Shown here piece by piece: positions 6,826 to 8,662 of a stretch of DNA of 8,662 bases. The notes below the pieces were generated by a model, which was given only the letters and a program-made list of their open reading frames with translations, made no database searches and was not told where the DNA came from. How positions within the stretch are numbered: position 1 is the stretch's first letter; the number at the start of each line of letters is the position of its first letter. The stretch covers positions 1-8,662 of the forward strand of contig JASHRE010000791.1 of NCBI GenBank assembly GCA_030037515.1, read 5' to 3'. Source of the stretch: Candidatus Sulfotelmatobacter sp. (lineage in GTDB: Bacteria; Acidobacteriota; Terriglobia; Terriglobales; Acidobacteriaceae). The translations under genes and the position numbers were made by a program.

Positions 6826-8205
6826 CTAGGCCTTCGGGGCTTCGCCGAAGATCTCGGCCAGGCGTTCGGCAATGATCTTGTCCTCGCCTTCTTTGAGCTG
6901 CCAGACGGCGAAGCCGAAGCTGTCGGGGTCGCGCTGAGGACGCTGGGTGTCGTGCTGTTCTCGGGCGGAGCCGTTCGGATCTCGTCCGCGCATGCCGCTT
7001 GCCCCCGCCCCCATGCTGCCGATTCCGAGCGGGCGGGTGTCAGCCAGTTTCTGCATAACCTCGTGGCCGCTGATGTTGAGCTTGGAGCGATCAATTTTCC
7101 AGCTGTACCGCGGCGTCACATTACCAAGCGCCTGCGGGTTGTATTGCCGGGGGAGCGCGGTCACTCCGAATTTGCTGACGGCATCGCTGATGACCTGAGC
7201 ACGCTCGTCGTACGTGTGCAGGGTGGCGTCGTAGTTCTGATTGACGAAAAGCTCGAGCGCCTTGAGCATGCCGAAAATAGTCTCCTTGCCCACCTTGCAG
7301 CAACGGCCGATGCGGTCTTCCTGAGGACTCATGTTCAGCAGCGCGCAGCGCATCAACTCTTCCCTTCCGATCAGAATTCCGGCCGCCTGCGGGCCGCGAA
7401 TATCCTTGCCGCCGCTGAAGGCGACCATGTCAAAACCAAGCGAGGGATACTCCCACAGCCTCTCCACGGGCGGCACGTCCGCGGCTGCATCGTTGAAGGT
7501 ATAAAGGTTGTGCTCCTTAGCAATGGCGACAGTTTCCGGGCCGCTCACTTTGCCTTTGTCGGACAGGATGTTGGTGAAGTGGATGGCGACCGTTTTCGGA
7601 TTGATGGCAGCAATCATCTCCTCGCGCGTCTCGACCTCGACCAGCTTCGCGCCAGTCTGCCGGATTTGGTGGTCAAACGGGTAGCGATGGCTTTTTTGGA
7701 TGATCACTTCATTTCGCGGGAAATCGCTAACGTCGGGAATCGAGCGCATGCGAGGCTCGAGGTCTTCGGTCATCATGGCGGCGTAGCCAACCACCAACGC
7801 GGCGGCCGCCCCTGCCGTTACCAGACCGGTGTAACCGGCCGGAGACTTACAGAGATTTGCAATGAACTTGCCGGCGGCGATCTCAAGTTCGTCGATCAGG
7901 ACAAAGTGCTCGTTCCCTCGCCGCATCAACTCCATGACCTGAGGATGCATGACCGAACCGCCAATGACCGTGACGGTGCCGTTGATATTGATCAGAGGCG
8001 TCACGCCAAGCTCGGCGTAAATATCGCCCGTCGAACCGAGGCCGGCCATGATGGGCACAATCCGGGCGCCGTCGAGCAAGTGAGTGGCCGCCGGCTTGCG
8101 CTTCTTTCCGAAGATTCCGGCAGCTTTTAGCACAGAGGGAGCCAGCAAGCTGCTGGCCGCGCCCAAGGTGGCAAGAAATGAACGGCGGCTCCAACCAAAC
8201 TTCAT
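6826..8205 (-). CDS. Tat-exported SelA/DgaE-like PLP-dependent enzyme
   Basis: The 459-residue product begins with a twin-arginine signal, SRRSFLATLGAASSLLAPSV (residues 6-25), with a likely cut near LKA-AG (26-30), so a folded, cofactor-loaded enzyme should be exported. The body matches the SelA-like branch of fold-type I PLP enzymes: TAGAAAALVVGYAAM (130-144) for the cofactor phosphate, NDAAADVPPVE (238-248) with Asp239 facing the PLP ring nitrogen, and FSGGKDIRGPQAAGILIG (263-280) with Lys267 as the Schiff-base lysine. It is not selenocysteine synthase in the strict sense; closer relatives include D-glucosaminate-6-phosphate ammonia-lyase type enzymes, so a lyase or ammonia-lyase reaction on an amino compound is inferred. 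Residues about 396-427 form a Gly/Arg/Asp/Gln-rich, probably disordered insert near the C terminus. The ATG has a strong AAAGGAG 6 bases upstream. It follows the RidA gene by 27 bases on the same strand, forming an operon. Confidence 0.87.
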   Translation of the reverse strand: MKFGWSRRSFLATLGAASSLLAPSVLKAAGIFGKKRKPAATHLLDGARIVPIMAGLGSTGDIYAELGVTPLININGTVTVIGGSVMHPQVMELMRRGNEHFVLIDELEIAAGKFIANLCKSPAGYTGLVTAGAAAALVVGYAAMMTEDLEPRMRSIPDVSDFPRNEVIIQKSHRYPFDHQIRQTGAKLVEVETREEMIAAINPKTVAIHFTNILSDKGKVSGPETVAIAKEHNLYTFNDAAADVPPVERLWEYPSLGFDMVAFSGGKDIRGPQAAGILIGREELMRCALLNMSPQEDRIGRCCKVGKETIFGMLKALELFVNQNYDATLHTYDERAQVISDAVSKFGVTALPRQYNPQALGNVTPRYSWKIDRSKLNISGHEVMQKLADTRPLGIGSMGAGASGMRGRDPNGSAREQHDTQRPQRDPDSFGFAVWQLKEGEDKIIAERLAEIFGEAPKA

Positions 8206-8211
8206 GGCAGG

Positions 8212-8218
8212 CTCCTTT
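8212..8218 (-). promoter_or_regulatory. Strong ribosome binding site of the SelA-like gene
   Basis: On the minus strand AAAGGAG stands 6 bases before the ATG at 8203-8205, an almost ideal Shine-Dalgarno match. It fixes the start and keeps the complete twin-arginine signal in the product. Confidence 0.8.
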
Positions 8219-8232
8219 CGGTGCCCCGTGAA

Positions 8233-8661
8233 TTACCTGTCCGAAGCAGGCGCAGGTGGATTCACGACCTTTGCGCTACCAACGATTTCAATCAGGGAAT
8301 CGCCAGGAATCCATTCGAGCGCCATGCAGGCGCGGGACGGAGCCTTGCCCGGCGAAAAATACGTTCCGTAAATCTTGTTTAGAGCATCATACTGCGCCTT
8401 GTGCGCATCGAAGCGAGCCTTGCCGGTTGGAGTCGAGATACCGTCGGCCAGTGGCAGGCAGAGGAAAACCTGCAGATGAAGGATATTGTCCATGTTGCTG
8501 CCGGCGCGTTCTACCGATTTCTTCAGCGCGTCCATTGTGCGGGTTACGTGCTTTTCGAACGGATCGGTGACCAGCACATGATCTTCTTTCGGATAACCGT
8601 CGTTGGCGCCGGTCCCCGAGATGTAGTAGATCCCCTCGTATACGTGATGTTCGGCGCCCGC
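8233..8661 (-). CDS. RidA (YjgF/UK114)-family protein, 5' end outside window
   Basis: The frame runs open to the window edge; 142 residues are visible and the start is not. RidA proteins hydrolyse reactive enamine/imine intermediates such as 2-aminoacrylate released by PLP enzymes. Visible family marks are YISGTGAND (13-21), the helix HVTRTMDALKKSVERAGS (38-55), DNILHLQVFL (58-67), and APSRACMALEWIPGDSLIEI (107-126). Arg110 and Glu125 correspond to the catalytic Arg105 and Glu120 of E. coli RidA, so activity is plausible. About 20 extra residues (around 70-92, including DGISTPTGKARFD) lengthen the loop before the LNKIYGTYF helix compared with the usual 128-residue protein. Because the N terminus is missing, it is unknown whether it carries a signal peptide. 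The 27-base gap to the PLP enzyme gene supports a shared transcript and a common pathway. Confidence 0.85.
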   Translation of the reverse strand, partial: AGAEHHVYEGIYYISGTGANDGYPKEDHVLVTDPFEKHVTRTMDALKKSVERAGSNMDNILHLQVFLCLPLADGISTPTGKARFDAHKAQYDALNKIYGTYFSPGKAPSRACMALEWIPGDSLIEIVGSAKVVNPPAPASDR

Positions 8662-8662
8662 G

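Noticed and set aside
6624..7094. 156-codon minus-strand frame overlapping the 3' end of the PLP-enzyme gene
   Set aside because: It is on the same strand but in a different frame from the PLP gene, with no domain or ribosome site. It is a shadow frame.
6535..8130. 531-codon open frame on the plus strand
   Set aside because: It is antisense to the SelA-like gene, which has a Tat signal, PLP lysine motif and strong ribosome site. The plus frame shows no domain and is a product of high-GC codon bias.
1..8662. CRISPR array or insertion-sequence ends
   Set aside because: No regularly spaced repeats and no terminal inverted repeats framing a transposase were found.

Overview
The window looks like a piece of chromosome from a member of the Acidobacteriota. 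GC content is moderately high. Several proteins belong to types common in that phylum: a secreted phosphoesterase-family protein, a LolA-like secreted protein with a charged mid-region, a LytS/LytTR two-component pair with an unassigned membrane sensor, and a Tat-exported SelA-like PLP enzyme next to a RidA protein. The phylum assignment is inferred from protein resemblance, not from a marker gene.

Layout. (1) 1-1152 (+): C-terminal part of a secreted phosphoesterase, closed by a strong intrinsic terminator at 1176-1208. (2) 1209-1505: a gap with no supported gene. (3) 1506-4129 (-): a secreted LolA-like protein followed by an apolipoprotein N-acyltransferase (Lnt)-like membrane protein, possibly co-transcribed. 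(4) 4292-6186 (+): a LytS-type sensor kinase and a LytTR response regulator overlapping by 13 bases. (5) 6187-6825: a stretch without an intact gene. It holds a palindromic tandem motif and, in my reading, the decayed C-terminal catalytic end of a tyrosine-recombinase integrase. The remnant is broken across reading frames, and its nucleophilic tyrosine is replaced by cysteine. (6) 6826-8661 (-): an operon of a RidA-family protein (5' end outside the window) and a Tat-signal SelA/DgaE-like PLP enzyme.

How the genes may work together. The LolA-like and Lnt-like genes both point to the cell envelope and perhaps to lipoprotein handling. The kinase and regulator form a self-contained signalling operon whose targets cannot be seen here. 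RidA proteins hydrolyse reactive enamine/imine products released by PLP lyases, so the RidA/SelA-like pair is a plausible metabolic unit, unusual in that the PLP enzyme appears to be exported. The integrase remnant between the signalling operon and the PLP operon marks a likely former insertion point of a mobile element. The two most rewarding items are this remnant and the exported PLP enzyme/RidA operon.
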